Program-made: the position numbers and the translations under genes
Shown here: positions 52,994 through 60,826 of the stretch, one piece after another
Numbering within the stretch: the stretch's first letter is position 1
Layout of the letters: each line of letters begins with the position of its first letter
NCBI RefSeq assembly: GCF_938028825.1
Contig: NZ_CALIZP010000050.1
Span: 1 to 62,123, forward strand
DNA length: 62,123 bases
Direction of reading: 5' to 3'
DNA from: an uncultured Cardiobacterium sp.
GTDB taxonomy: Bacteria; Pseudomonadota; Gammaproteobacteria; Cardiobacteriales; Cardiobacteriaceae
Notes under the pieces: generated by a model
What the model saw: the letters and a program-made list of their open reading frames with translations, nothing else
Told to the model about the DNA's origin: nothing
Database searches by the model: none

Positions 52994-53875
52994 CTATGCG
53001 CCCGCCGCGAGGCGGAAGAAACCGGCGATGTAGTCCACTTCGCGCTCGTCTTCGCGCACGCCGAGGTAGATGTGCTTGAAGATGCCCGCGTCGCCGAGGC
53101 GCAGGCAGGCCAGCGGCATGTGCGCCGCCTGTTCGTCAATCAGCCAGCGCGGCAGGGCGGTCACGCCGCGTCCCGCCGCCACCATTTGCAGGAGGATTTC
53201 CGTGGTTTCGATGGTTTTGTGCGCCGCCACGCCCCGGTTGGCGGGCAGGAGGAAGGCCTGGTAGATGTCGAGGCGTTCGGTCGGCACCGGGTAGGTGATC
53301 AGGGTTTCTTTTTCGAGGTCTGCCGGCCGGGCGATGCTCTGCCGCGCCAGCGGGTGGTCACGCGCCACCACCAGCACCTGTTCGTAGTCGAAGACGGGGG
53401 TGAAAACGAGGCGTTCGCCGAAGACGGGGTCGGGGGTGATCAGGATGTCGATTTCGTAGGCATAAAGCGCGGCGACGCCCTTGAACTGGAACTGCTGCTT
53501 CACGTCCACATCCACGCGCGGCCAGGCGGCGAGATAGGGGGCGACGACGCGCAGCAGCCATTGATAGCAGGGGTGGCATTCCATGCCGATGCGCAGCAAG
53601 CCCTGTCCGCCCGCCGCGTAGTGGCGCAACTGGTTTTCGGCGTGCTCGAAGCGCGGCAGCAGGCTTTCGGCGAGATGGTAGAGCAGCCGCCCCGCCTGGG
53701 TGAGGCGCAGACTGCGCCCTTCTTTTACCCACAGCGGCGTGCCGGCCTGTTCTTCCAGTTTGCGTGCGGCGTGGCTGAGGGCGGATTGGGAGAGGAAAAG
53801 GGCGTCGGCGGCGCGGGTCAGGGTGCCGTGGGCGACGACGGCGCGAATCAGCGCGAGATGTGAGCGTTCCAGCAT
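52994..53875 (-). CDS. metR: LysR-type regulator MetR
   Basis: About 293 residues from the ATG at 53875. The N-terminal winged helix shows LFLSQSALSHAARKLEEQAG and the effector domain matches MetR (GMECHPCYQWL, PVFDYEQVLVVARDHPLA, YPVPTERLDIYQAFLLPA). MetR activates metE and metH with homocysteine as coactivator. Longer in-frame starts (53920, 53941) would overlap the MetR box at 53907-53919, which supports the shorter start. Divergent from metE, the classical metR-metE arrangement. Confidence 0.93.
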   Translation of the reverse strand: MLERSHLALIRAVVAHGTLTRAADALFLSQSALSHAARKLEEQAGTPLWVKEGRSLRLTQAGRLLYHLAESLLPRFEHAENQLRHYAAGGQGLLRIGMECHPCYQWLLRVVAPYLAAWPRVDVDVKQQFQFKGVAALYAYEIDILITPDPVFGERLVFTPVFDYEQVLVVARDHPLARQSIARPADLEKETLITYPVPTERLDIYQAFLLPANRGVAAHKTIETTEILLQMVAAGRGVTALPRWLIDEQAAHMPLACLRLGDAGIFKHIYLGVREDEREVDYIAGFFRLAAGA

Positions 53876-53906
53876 GGAGGGTTGTCCGCAAGAAAAAGCC
53901 GCATCA

Positions 53907-53919
53907 TGAATGAAATTCA
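53907..53919. promoter_or_regulatory. MetR-binding box between metR and metE
   Basis: TGAA-TGAAA-TTCA matches the MetR consensus TGAA-N5-TTCA exactly, with flanking A and T extending the dyad to 15 bp. It lies 84 nt before metE and 32 nt before metR, suited to metE activation and metR autorepression. Confidence 0.8.
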
Positions 53920-54002
53920 TAAGGTAATGCAAACAAGCCATTTCCCTTCATCTTTCCCGGTCGTTATAGTGCCGCCTTCCTTTTCATCCAAACGGAGCAT
54001 TT

Positions 54003-56282
54003 ATGACAACCATCCACAATCTCGGCTTCCCGCGCATCGGCGCCAAACGCGAGCTGAAATTCGCCCTCGAAGCCTACTGGAAAGGCGAAAGCACTGCCGC
54101 TGAATTGCAAGAGGTGGCAAAAGCCCTGCGCGCGCGCCACTGGCAGAATCAGGCCGGTTTTGACCATGTGCCGGTCGGCGATTTCACCCTGTATGACCAC
54201 ATCCTCGATATGAGCGTCACCCTCGGCAATCTGCCGAAACGCGCTTATGAAGGCGGTGGCGACGAGCTCGATGCCTTCTTCCGTACCGCGCGCGGCCGCA
54301 GCCCCATTGACAAGGGCGCTGGCGTGGCCGCTGGCGAGATGACCAAGTGGTTCAACAGCAACTACCACTACATCGTTCCCGAATTCGACAAGGACACCCA
54401 GTTCAAACTCAATCCGCAGCGTTTGCTTGATCAAATCAAGGAAGCGCAAGCGCTCGGCGTGAAAGGCGTCAAACCCGTCATCGTCGGCCCCGTCACTTAC
54501 CTCTGGCTCGGCAAGAGCAAGGATGATTCCAACCGACTCGACCTGCTCGAACGTCTGCTGCCCGTCTATAAACAACTGCTGAACGAACTGGCGCAAGCGG
54601 GGGCAGAATGGGTGCAGGTGGATGAACCCGCACTGGTTACTACCCTGGATCAGGATTGGCGTCACGCGGTCAAGACCGCTTATCACGAGCTGAACCGCAC
54701 CGTGCCGAAAATCCTGCTCACCACATATTTCGGCGACTTCGGCGACAACCTCAACCTCTTGCACGACCTGCCCGTAGATGGCGTCCACCTCGACACCATC
54801 AACGCCGCTGCCGAAATCAACAAGCTCGTTGACCTCTTGCCGGCGACCAAAGTCATCTCGCTCGGCGTGGTCGATGGCCGCAACATCTGGAAGGCCGATC
54901 TCAACCGCCTGCTCGACACCCTCGAACCCATCCGCGAGCGCCTCGGTGAGCGTCTCTGGCTGGCGCCGAGCAGCTCGCTGCTGCACGTCCCCGTCGATCT
55001 TGCCCAGGAAGACACGCTCGATACCGAAATCAAGAACTGGCTGGCGTTCGCCCTGCAAAAACTCGACGAACTGCGTGTGCTGAAAAAAGCGCTCGATAGC
55101 GGCCGCGCCAGCGTCAAGGCCGAACTGGACGCCAACGCCGCCGCCCTTGCCGCCCGCCGCGCCTCCACCCGCGTGCACAACCAGGCGGTGAAAGCGCGCG
55201 TCAAAGCCGTCACCCCGGACATGGGCAACCGCAAATCTCCCTACGCCGTGCGCGCGCCGCAGCAACACGCCGCCATCAAGCAGCCGCTTTTCCCGACCAC
55301 CACCATCGGCTCCTTCCCGCAAACCGCCGAAATCCGCAAATCGCGCAGCGATTTCCGCAAAGGCGTCATCAGCGAAGCGCAATACATCGAAGACATGAAA
55401 GCGGACATCCGCCAATGCGTGCAAATCCAGGAAGAACTTGACATCGACATCCTCGTCCACGGCGAAGCCGAGCGCAACGACATGGTCGAATACTTCGGCG
55501 AACAGCTCGACGGCTACATCTTCACCCGCTTCGCCTGGGTGCAGTCCTTCGGCTCGCGCTGCGTCAAGCCGCCGGTCATCTACGGCGACATCTCCCGCCC
55601 GAAACCGATGACCGTCTTCTGGTCGCAATACGCACAATCGCTGACCAAACGCCCGATGAAAGCGATGCTCACCGGCCCCGTGACCATCCTCAACTGGTCC
55701 TTCGTCCGCGACGACCAGCCGAGATCCGAAACCTGCCTGCAAATCGCGCTCGCCATCCGCGACGAAGTGCTCGACCTCGAAAAAGCCGGCCTCGGCGTCA
55801 TCCAGATTGACGAACCCGCGCTGCGCGAAGGCCTGCCGCTGAAAAAAGACCAATGGCAAACCTATCTGGACTGGACCGTCTTCGCCTTCCGCGTCTGCGC
55901 CAACGGCGTTACAGACCGCACCCAGGTGCACACCCACATGTGTTACAGCGAATTTAACGACATCATCCAGTCCATCGCCGACCTGGATGCCGACGTCATC
56001 ACCATCGAAACCTCGCGTTCCGACATGGAACTGCTCAAAGCCTTCGACGACTTCAAATACCCGAACGAAATCGGCCCCGGCGTGTACGACATCCACTCGC
56101 CAAACGTGCCCAGCGTCGAAAGCATGGTGGATCTGATGGACAAAGCCATCACCCGCATCCCGAAAGAACGCCTCTGGGTCAACCCGGACTGCGGCCTGAA
56201 AACCCGCGCCTGGCCGGAAACCAAAGCGGCACTCGCCAACATGGTCGAAGCGGCGAAAATCCTGCGTAAAAAATACGCCTGA
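54003..56282 (+). CDS. metE: Cobalamin-independent methionine synthase
   Basis: 759-residue zinc enzyme transferring the methyl group of 5-methyltetrahydropteroyltriglutamate to homocysteine. It is a double TIM barrel with a duplicated N-terminal half. The active-site zinc ligands are in HTHMCYSEFND (His, Cys) and NPDCGLKTRAW (Cys), with the Glu-containing block DVITIETSRSDMELL. Length as in E. coli (753). Divergent from metR with a MetR box between; terminator after the stop. It implies methionine synthesis without B12. Confidence 0.97.
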   Translation: MTTIHNLGFPRIGAKRELKFALEAYWKGESTAAELQEVAKALRARHWQNQAGFDHVPVGDFTLYDHILDMSVTLGNLPKRAYEGGGDELDAFFRTARGRSPIDKGAGVAAGEMTKWFNSNYHYIVPEFDKDTQFKLNPQRLLDQIKEAQALGVKGVKPVIVGPVTYLWLGKSKDDSNRLDLLERLLPVYKQLLNELAQAGAEWVQVDEPALVTTLDQDWRHAVKTAYHELNRTVPKILLTTYFGDFGDNLNLLHDLPVDGVHLDTINAAAEINKLVDLLPATKVISLGVVDGRNIWKADLNRLLDTLEPIRERLGERLWLAPSSSLLHVPVDLAQEDTLDTEIKNWLAFALQKLDELRVLKKALDSGRASVKAELDANAAALAARRASTRVHNQAVKARVKAVTPDMGNRKSPYAVRAPQQHAAIKQPLFPTTTIGSFPQTAEIRKSRSDFRKGVISEAQYIEDMKADIRQCVQIQEELDIDILVHGEAERNDMVEYFGEQLDGYIFTRFAWVQSFGSRCVKPPVIYGDISRPKPMTVFWSQYAQSLTKRPMKAMLTGPVTILNWSFVRDDQPRSETCLQIALAIRDEVLDLEKAGLGVIQIDEPALREGLPLKKDQWQTYLDWTVFAFRVCANGVTDRTQVHTHMCYSEFNDIIQSIADLDADVITIETSRSDMELLKAFDDFKYPNEIGPGVYDIHSPNVPSVESMVDLMDKAITRIPKERLWVNPDCGLKTRAWPETKAALANMVEAAKILRKKYA

Positions 56283-56300
56283 TAAAGCGTGTATAAATAG

Positions 56301-56324
56301 AGCGGTGCTTCGGCACCGCTTTTC
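56301..56324 (+). terminator. Intrinsic terminator of metE
   Basis: Perfect 8-bp stem AGCGGTGC/GCACCGCT with a stable TTCG tetraloop (56309-56312), followed by TTTTC, 18 nt after the metE stop. Confidence 0.9.
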
Positions 56325-56349
56325 ACATCCATCACAAGAGGAAATCCCC

Positions 56350-57141
56350 ATGCAACACCGCAATCTTCTCACTGCCGCCATCACCCTGAGCCTGCTCACC
56401 GCCTGTGGTGGTGGGGGCGATGATAACAGCACAACCCTTGACCCGCGCCCCACCTCGCTGAACAGCAGCGGCAACACGCCGACCGCGCAAATCCCGTCGT
56501 CCGGTACCGTGCGCAACGACGACAAAAAATCCTATGAAAGCTTCGATTTCAACGTGGTTGACCTCGGTTATGGCAAACCGAAAATCACCATCCTGCCGCC
56601 GGGTAAAGTACAGGGCGCGGACAAAACCCGCCTGCTCACCCTGACCGATGGCCCCTACAAAAGAATTATCGGTAACAACCTGAGCAAAGCCAGCTACGGG
56701 CTGATTGATACGACCAGCTACGACAACAAATACCGAACCTTCTATCAAGGTGCCCGCGCCGATCTCACCTCTTCAGCTTCCTTTTTCGGCATGATGCTTG
56801 ATGGGGTTACGCCCTTACAAGGCAGCGCGCATTACAAAGGCCTCGCTGTGCAATATTCGGATAGAGATGGCATCGAAGAAGGAACCTCGACTTTCGATGC
56901 GAATTTTCAGGATAGGAGACTGTCCGGTCGCATCAACGTCGGGCAGCGGGAAATCACGATTGGTTCAATGCTCATAAGCAATACTTTCTCCGGCTTCGGG
57001 AAGGACGCAGGTAAAAGCGATGGCCTCCTCAGCTTCGAAGGCGCTTTTTTCGGTAAAGATGCTTCTGAAATTGCGGGGACTTACCAAAAAGCGAGCCTTG
57101 ATGATGGCTATATCGGAGCCTTTGGCGCTCAAAGACAATAG
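56350..57141 (+). CDS. TbpB-like surface lipoprotein (transferrin-binding-protein-like)
   Basis: 263 residues with lipobox LTAC (lipid Cys19), followed by a GGGG anchor peptide typical of Neisseria surface lipoproteins. The C-terminal 120 residues look like a TbpB beta-barrel handle: AHYKGLAVQYSDRDG, LSGRINVG, LLSFEGAFFGKDASEIAGTY and the terminal GAFGAQRQ. This is the pattern of Slam-dependent lipoproteins. Much shorter than TbpB (about 600), so probably a single-lobe factor such as a haemoglobin- or factor-H-binding-type protein; ligand unknown. Ribosome site AGAGGAAA. Confidence 0.8.
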   Translation: MQHRNLLTAAITLSLLTACGGGGDDNSTTLDPRPTSLNSSGNTPTAQIPSSGTVRNDDKKSYESFDFNVVDLGYGKPKITILPPGKVQGADKTRLLTLTDGPYKRIIGNNLSKASYGLIDTTSYDNKYRTFYQGARADLTSSASFFGMMLDGVTPLQGSAHYKGLAVQYSDRDGIEEGTSTFDANFQDRRLSGRINVGQREITIGSMLISNTFSGFGKDAGKSDGLLSFEGAFFGKDASEIAGTYQKASLDDGYIGAFGAQRQ

Positions 57142-57160
57142 CAGCGACAATTTTGTAGAC

Positions 57161-57189
57161 AACAAGGCGGGCTGTAAGCCCGCCTTGTT
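57161..57189 (+). terminator. Intrinsic terminator of the surface lipoprotein gene
   Basis: Perfect 13-bp stem (57161-57173 with 57177-57189, loop GTA) 20 nt after the stop codon, followed by GCTTCT. GC-rich and very stable although the T-run is poor. Confidence 0.8.
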
Positions 57190-57321
57190 GCTTCTCTGTA
57201 CTGCCGGCATGATTGTGAATCTCTCTGTGTTTTCCACACGAAACCCCGCGCTGTTAATACCAAATCCACGACGTTAGCGTTAAAATACGGTTAGTTTCTC
57301 CACCACTGATGAGGTAATTCC

Positions 57322-58944
57322 ATGAATATCAAGACAATAAAATTTGCTTCCTTCACTGATCAACGCCCCGGCACATCCGGGTTGCGCAAGACGGTGCCGC
57401 ATTTTCAGCAGCCGCATTACACCGAGAGTTTCATCCAGTCCATTTTTACCTCGCTGGGCGGCGTTGCGGGCAAGACGATGGTACTCGGCGGCGACGGGCG
57501 TTATTACGGCGCGGAAGTGACCGCCATTGTCCTGAAAATGGCGGTGGCACAGGGCGCGAAGCTGGTGCTGGTCGGTGAGAACGGCCTGTTGTCCACACCT
57601 GCCGCTTCGCACGTCATCCGCCATTATCACGCCGATTTCGGCATTATTTTGTCCGCCAGCCACAATCCGGGCGGCAAGGACGGCGATTTCGGCATCAAGT
57701 TCAATCTCGCCGCCGGGCAGCCCGCGCCGGAGCATGCCACGGAAGCGGCTTATGCGGTATCGAAGTCGCTCACGGAATACACGATTGCCGATGTCGAGTT
57801 GCCGTCACTCGCCACACCGGGCAGTTACCGCCTGGGCGACACGGAAATCCGCGTCATCAGCAGCACCGCCGATTATGCCGACCTGATGGAATCGCTCTTC
57901 GATTTTCCCGCCATCAAGGCACACATCGCCAAGCATCCGTTTGTGTTTGACGCGATGCATGCTGCGACCGGCCCGTATGCGATTGAGGTGTTCGGCAAAC
58001 GCCTCGGCCTGCCGCAGCAATTCTTGCTAAATACCAAGCCGTTGCCCGATTTCGGCGGCGGCCATCCCGACCCCTCGCCCGCGCATATTGATGCATTGAA
58101 GGCGGCGATTGCCGCCAATCCGGCAGTGGTGATGGGCGCAGCCAGCGATGGCGACGGCGACCGCAACCTGATTACCGGGCGCAAGCATTTTGTGAACCCC
58201 TGCGACAGCCTCGCGGTGATTGCCGACAATCATCAATTCATCCCCTGCCTGCGCGCGCTGAAAGGCGTCGGGCGTACGATGCCGACCAGCCGTGCGGTCG
58301 ATGCGGTCTGCGCCGCGCGCGGGTTGAACTGTTATGAAACGCCGACTGGCTGGAAGTATTTCGCCAACCTGCTTGATGCCGACCTGATTCACCTCTGCGG
58401 CGAAGAAAGTTTCGGCACCGGCGGCAACCATATTCGCGAGAAGGACGGCATCTGGGCAGTACTGTGCTGGCTCAACCTGCAAGCGGCGACGGGCAAGACA
58501 CCGGATGAGATTATCGAGGCGCACTGGAAAAAATACGGCCGCCACATTTTCAACCGCTTCGATTACACCGGCCTTGACAAGGCCACCGCCGACGAAATGC
58601 TCAAACATTTCGAGGGACAATTCGCGAAACTGCGCGGGCAGACGGTGAGCGGTCTCGTCATCACCGACGCGCAGCAGTTCAATTACGTGGACCCGACCAA
58701 CGGCGAAAGCAGCCCCGGTCAGGGTCTGCAACTGCAATTCGGCACCCAGGCGCGCGTTGTCTGCCGTCTCTCCGGCACCGACAGCCGGGGCACCACCCTG
58801 CGCATGTACGTCGAATACTGGCAGGAAAATGTGGACGCCCCGCCTGCGCTCGCCGGCACGACGGCGACGCTCGCCACCATGGCACAAGGCATGTTGAACC
58901 TCGAACACTACTTTGGCCGCAGCCAGCCCGACAACATCGTTTAA
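57322..58944 (+). CDS. pgm: Alpha-D-glucose-phosphate-specific phosphoglucomutase
   Basis: 540-residue phosphohexomutase interconverting glucose-1-phosphate and glucose-6-phosphate. Phosphoserine site SASHNPGGKDGDFG with Ser113, metal-binding DGDGDRN (about 280), sugar loop GEESFGTGG and phosphate-binding RLSGTDSRGTTLR are all present. Length as in E. coli Pgm (546). It leads a two-gene unit: pgi starts 10 nt after the stop. Together they link glycogen or UDP-glucose metabolism to glycolysis. Confidence 0.96.
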   Translation: MNIKTIKFASFTDQRPGTSGLRKTVPHFQQPHYTESFIQSIFTSLGGVAGKTMVLGGDGRYYGAEVTAIVLKMAVAQGAKLVLVGENGLLSTPAASHVIRHYHADFGIILSASHNPGGKDGDFGIKFNLAAGQPAPEHATEAAYAVSKSLTEYTIADVELPSLATPGSYRLGDTEIRVISSTADYADLMESLFDFPAIKAHIAKHPFVFDAMHAATGPYAIEVFGKRLGLPQQFLLNTKPLPDFGGGHPDPSPAHIDALKAAIAANPAVVMGAASDGDGDRNLITGRKHFVNPCDSLAVIADNHQFIPCLRALKGVGRTMPTSRAVDAVCAARGLNCYETPTGWKYFANLLDADLIHLCGEESFGTGGNHIREKDGIWAVLCWLNLQAATGKTPDEIIEAHWKKYGRHIFNRFDYTGLDKATADEMLKHFEGQFAKLRGQTVSGLVITDAQQFNYVDPTNGESSPGQGLQLQFGTQARVVCRLSGTDSRGTTLRMYVEYWQENVDAPPALAGTTATLATMAQGMLNLEHYFGRSQPDNIV

Positions 58945-58954
58945 GGTAAAGGAC

Positions 58955-60541
58955 ATGACAAACATGAGCACATTGCACGAAAAACTGAAATCCCACAAAG
59001 ACACCATCCAGAGCAAAACCCTGAGCGAATGGTTCGCCGCCGAGCCAAACCGCGTCCGGGACTGGACGCTGCACCATGCGGGCATCTACCTTGACCTCTC
59101 GAAAAACCACATCAACGCGCAGACCAAGGCACTGTGGCAGCAATGGGTGGACAGCGCCGGCGTCGCCGAAGGCATCGCCGCCATCACCAGGGGCGACAAC
59201 GTCAACACCGGCGAACACCGCCCGGCGCTGCATCACCGCCTGCGCGCTCCTGCCGATGCGCCTTTCGTCGTCAACGGCGAAGACGTCAGCCCGCATATCC
59301 GCGACGTGCGCGCGCGCATGAAAGCCATCGCCGAGCGTGTGCGCAGCGGCGAGTGGAAAGGGTTTGACGGCCAGGCGATAACGGACGTCATCCACATCGG
59401 CATTGGCGGTTCCGAACTCGGCCCGCGCCTGCTCTGCACCGCCTTCAAACACCTCGCCGATGACCGCATCCACATCCATTTCCTCGCCACACCCGATCCC
59501 GTCAAAATCAGCGAACTCAAACGCCGCTTGAACCCCGCCACCACCCTGCTGATTGCCGCTTCCAAGAGCTTTGGCACCGAAGAAACCCTCACCAACGCGG
59601 GCTACATGCGCGAATGGCTGCGCGCGGCAGGCGGGACAAAAGCGGACGAACAGATGATTGCCCTCTCGGCGAACGTCGAAAAAGCCGCCGCCTTCGGCAT
59701 CGCCGCCGAACGTGTCCTGCCCTTCTGGGACTGGGTTGGCGGGCGCTTCTCGCTGTGGTCGGCCATCAGCCTGCCGTTTATCCTGCAAAACGGCTACGAC
59801 GCCTACGAAAACCTGCTTGCCGGTGCGCATGAAATGGACAAACACTTCCAGAGCGCGCCGCTGATGGCAAATATGCCGGTGTGGCTGGCGACGCTCGAAG
59901 CGTGGTACAACCACTACTACAACTGGAACAACCGCGCCGTCATCACCTACTGCAACCCGATGGAGCCCTTCCCGCAATACCTGCAACAGCTCGATATGGA
60001 AAGCCTCGGCAAACGCGCCAACCGCGCCGGCAAACCGCTGACCAAACCGAGCGGTATCATCGTTTGGGGCGGCACCGGTACCGAAGCGCAACATGCCTTC
60101 TTCCAGCTCATCCACCAGGGGCAGCGCCATATCCCCATTGACTTCGTCACCGTCAAAACCCCGCCGAAAGGCTACGAAGACGCACAACGCATCATCCACG
60201 GCCACTGCACCGCACAAGCCGAGGCGCTGATGCGCGGGCGTGACGAAAGCGACCTGCAAAACATCCCGGTAGACGAACGCTACCAGCGCACCTGTCCGGG
60301 CAACCGCCCCAGCACCACCATCATCCTTGACGAACTGACCCCGGCAAACCTCGGTGCGTTCATCGCCTTGTACGAACACAAAGTGACCGTGCAGGCCATC
60401 CTCTACGACGTCAACGCCTACGACCAGTGGGGCGTCGAACTCGGCAAAGTGCTGGCGAAAGGCACCGAAGCGAGCCTTGCGGGCAAAACCGGCGCACATG
60501 ATCCCTCCACCACTGCCATCATCGACTACCTCAAAAGCTGA
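58955..60541 (+). CDS. pgi: Glucose-6-phosphate isomerase
   Basis: 528 residues interconverting glucose-6-phosphate and fructose-6-phosphate. Phosphosugar-isomerase signatures are IHIGIGGSELGPRLL, ASKSFGTEETLTNA and WDWVGGRFSLWSAI. The catalytic-region motif NQRSP-type is QLDMESLGKR, and the C-terminal DQWGVELGKVLAK is present. The start at 58955 follows AAAGGA and lies 10 nt after pgm; extension further upstream would enter pgm. A second ATG (MSTLHEK) lies 9 nt later. Confidence 0.96.
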   Translation: MTNMSTLHEKLKSHKDTIQSKTLSEWFAAEPNRVRDWTLHHAGIYLDLSKNHINAQTKALWQQWVDSAGVAEGIAAITRGDNVNTGEHRPALHHRLRAPADAPFVVNGEDVSPHIRDVRARMKAIAERVRSGEWKGFDGQAITDVIHIGIGGSELGPRLLCTAFKHLADDRIHIHFLATPDPVKISELKRRLNPATTLLIAASKSFGTEETLTNAGYMREWLRAAGGTKADEQMIALSANVEKAAAFGIAAERVLPFWDWVGGRFSLWSAISLPFILQNGYDAYENLLAGAHEMDKHFQSAPLMANMPVWLATLEAWYNHYYNWNNRAVITYCNPMEPFPQYLQQLDMESLGKRANRAGKPLTKPSGIIVWGGTGTEAQHAFFQLIHQGQRHIPIDFVTVKTPPKGYEDAQRIIHGHCTAQAEALMRGRDESDLQNIPVDERYQRTCPGNRPSTTIILDELTPANLGAFIALYEHKVTVQAILYDVNAYDQWGVELGKVLAKGTEASLAGKTGAHDPSTTAIIDYLKS

Positions 60542-60555
60542 TGAACCGCATTGAG

Positions 60556-60580
60556 AAAGCCCCCGCAAGGGGGCTTTTTT
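60556..60580 (+). terminator. Intrinsic terminator of pgm-pgi
   Basis: 8-bp stem AAGCCCCC/GGGGGCTT (60557-60564 with 60569-60576) with a GCAA tetraloop followed by a T-run to 60580, 15 nt after the pgi stop. Confidence 0.93.
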
Positions 60581-60686
60581 GCCATGCACCCGCTGCCGAC
60601 CGGCATCAGCGGGATTAGAGAAGCATTCGCAGCAATTTTTACAAAAGCGTATTACCTTGTAATACAAGCCGATTATTGCCAAATAT

Positions 60687-60700
60687 TTTGTATCAATCAA
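60687..60700 (+). promoter_or_regulatory. Possible FNR-type site upstream of pflB
   Basis: TTTGT-ATCA-ATCAA has a perfect right half and a partial left half compared with TTGAT-N4-ATCAA. Its centre is about 62 nt before the predicted start of the pflB promoter, the usual class I distance for FNR. pflB is FNR-activated in E. coli. The match is imperfect. Confidence 0.4.
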
Positions 60701-60720
60701 TGACTTGAAAATAAACCAAT

Positions 60721-60749
60721 TTGTCATAATTTTATAAAAAAACTATAAT
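60721..60749 (+). promoter_or_regulatory. Sigma70 promoter of pflB
   Basis: TTGTCA (60721-60726) and a perfect TATAAT (60744-60749) with exactly 17 nt between, in strongly AT-rich DNA 78 nt before the pflB start. Confidence 0.8.
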
Positions 60750-60826
60750 ATCTCAGTCCAAACGGAGAACAGGGAAATGGCAACCGTTTGTAATCATTTC
60801 ATTTTCATGTAACTTAGGAGTAAATC

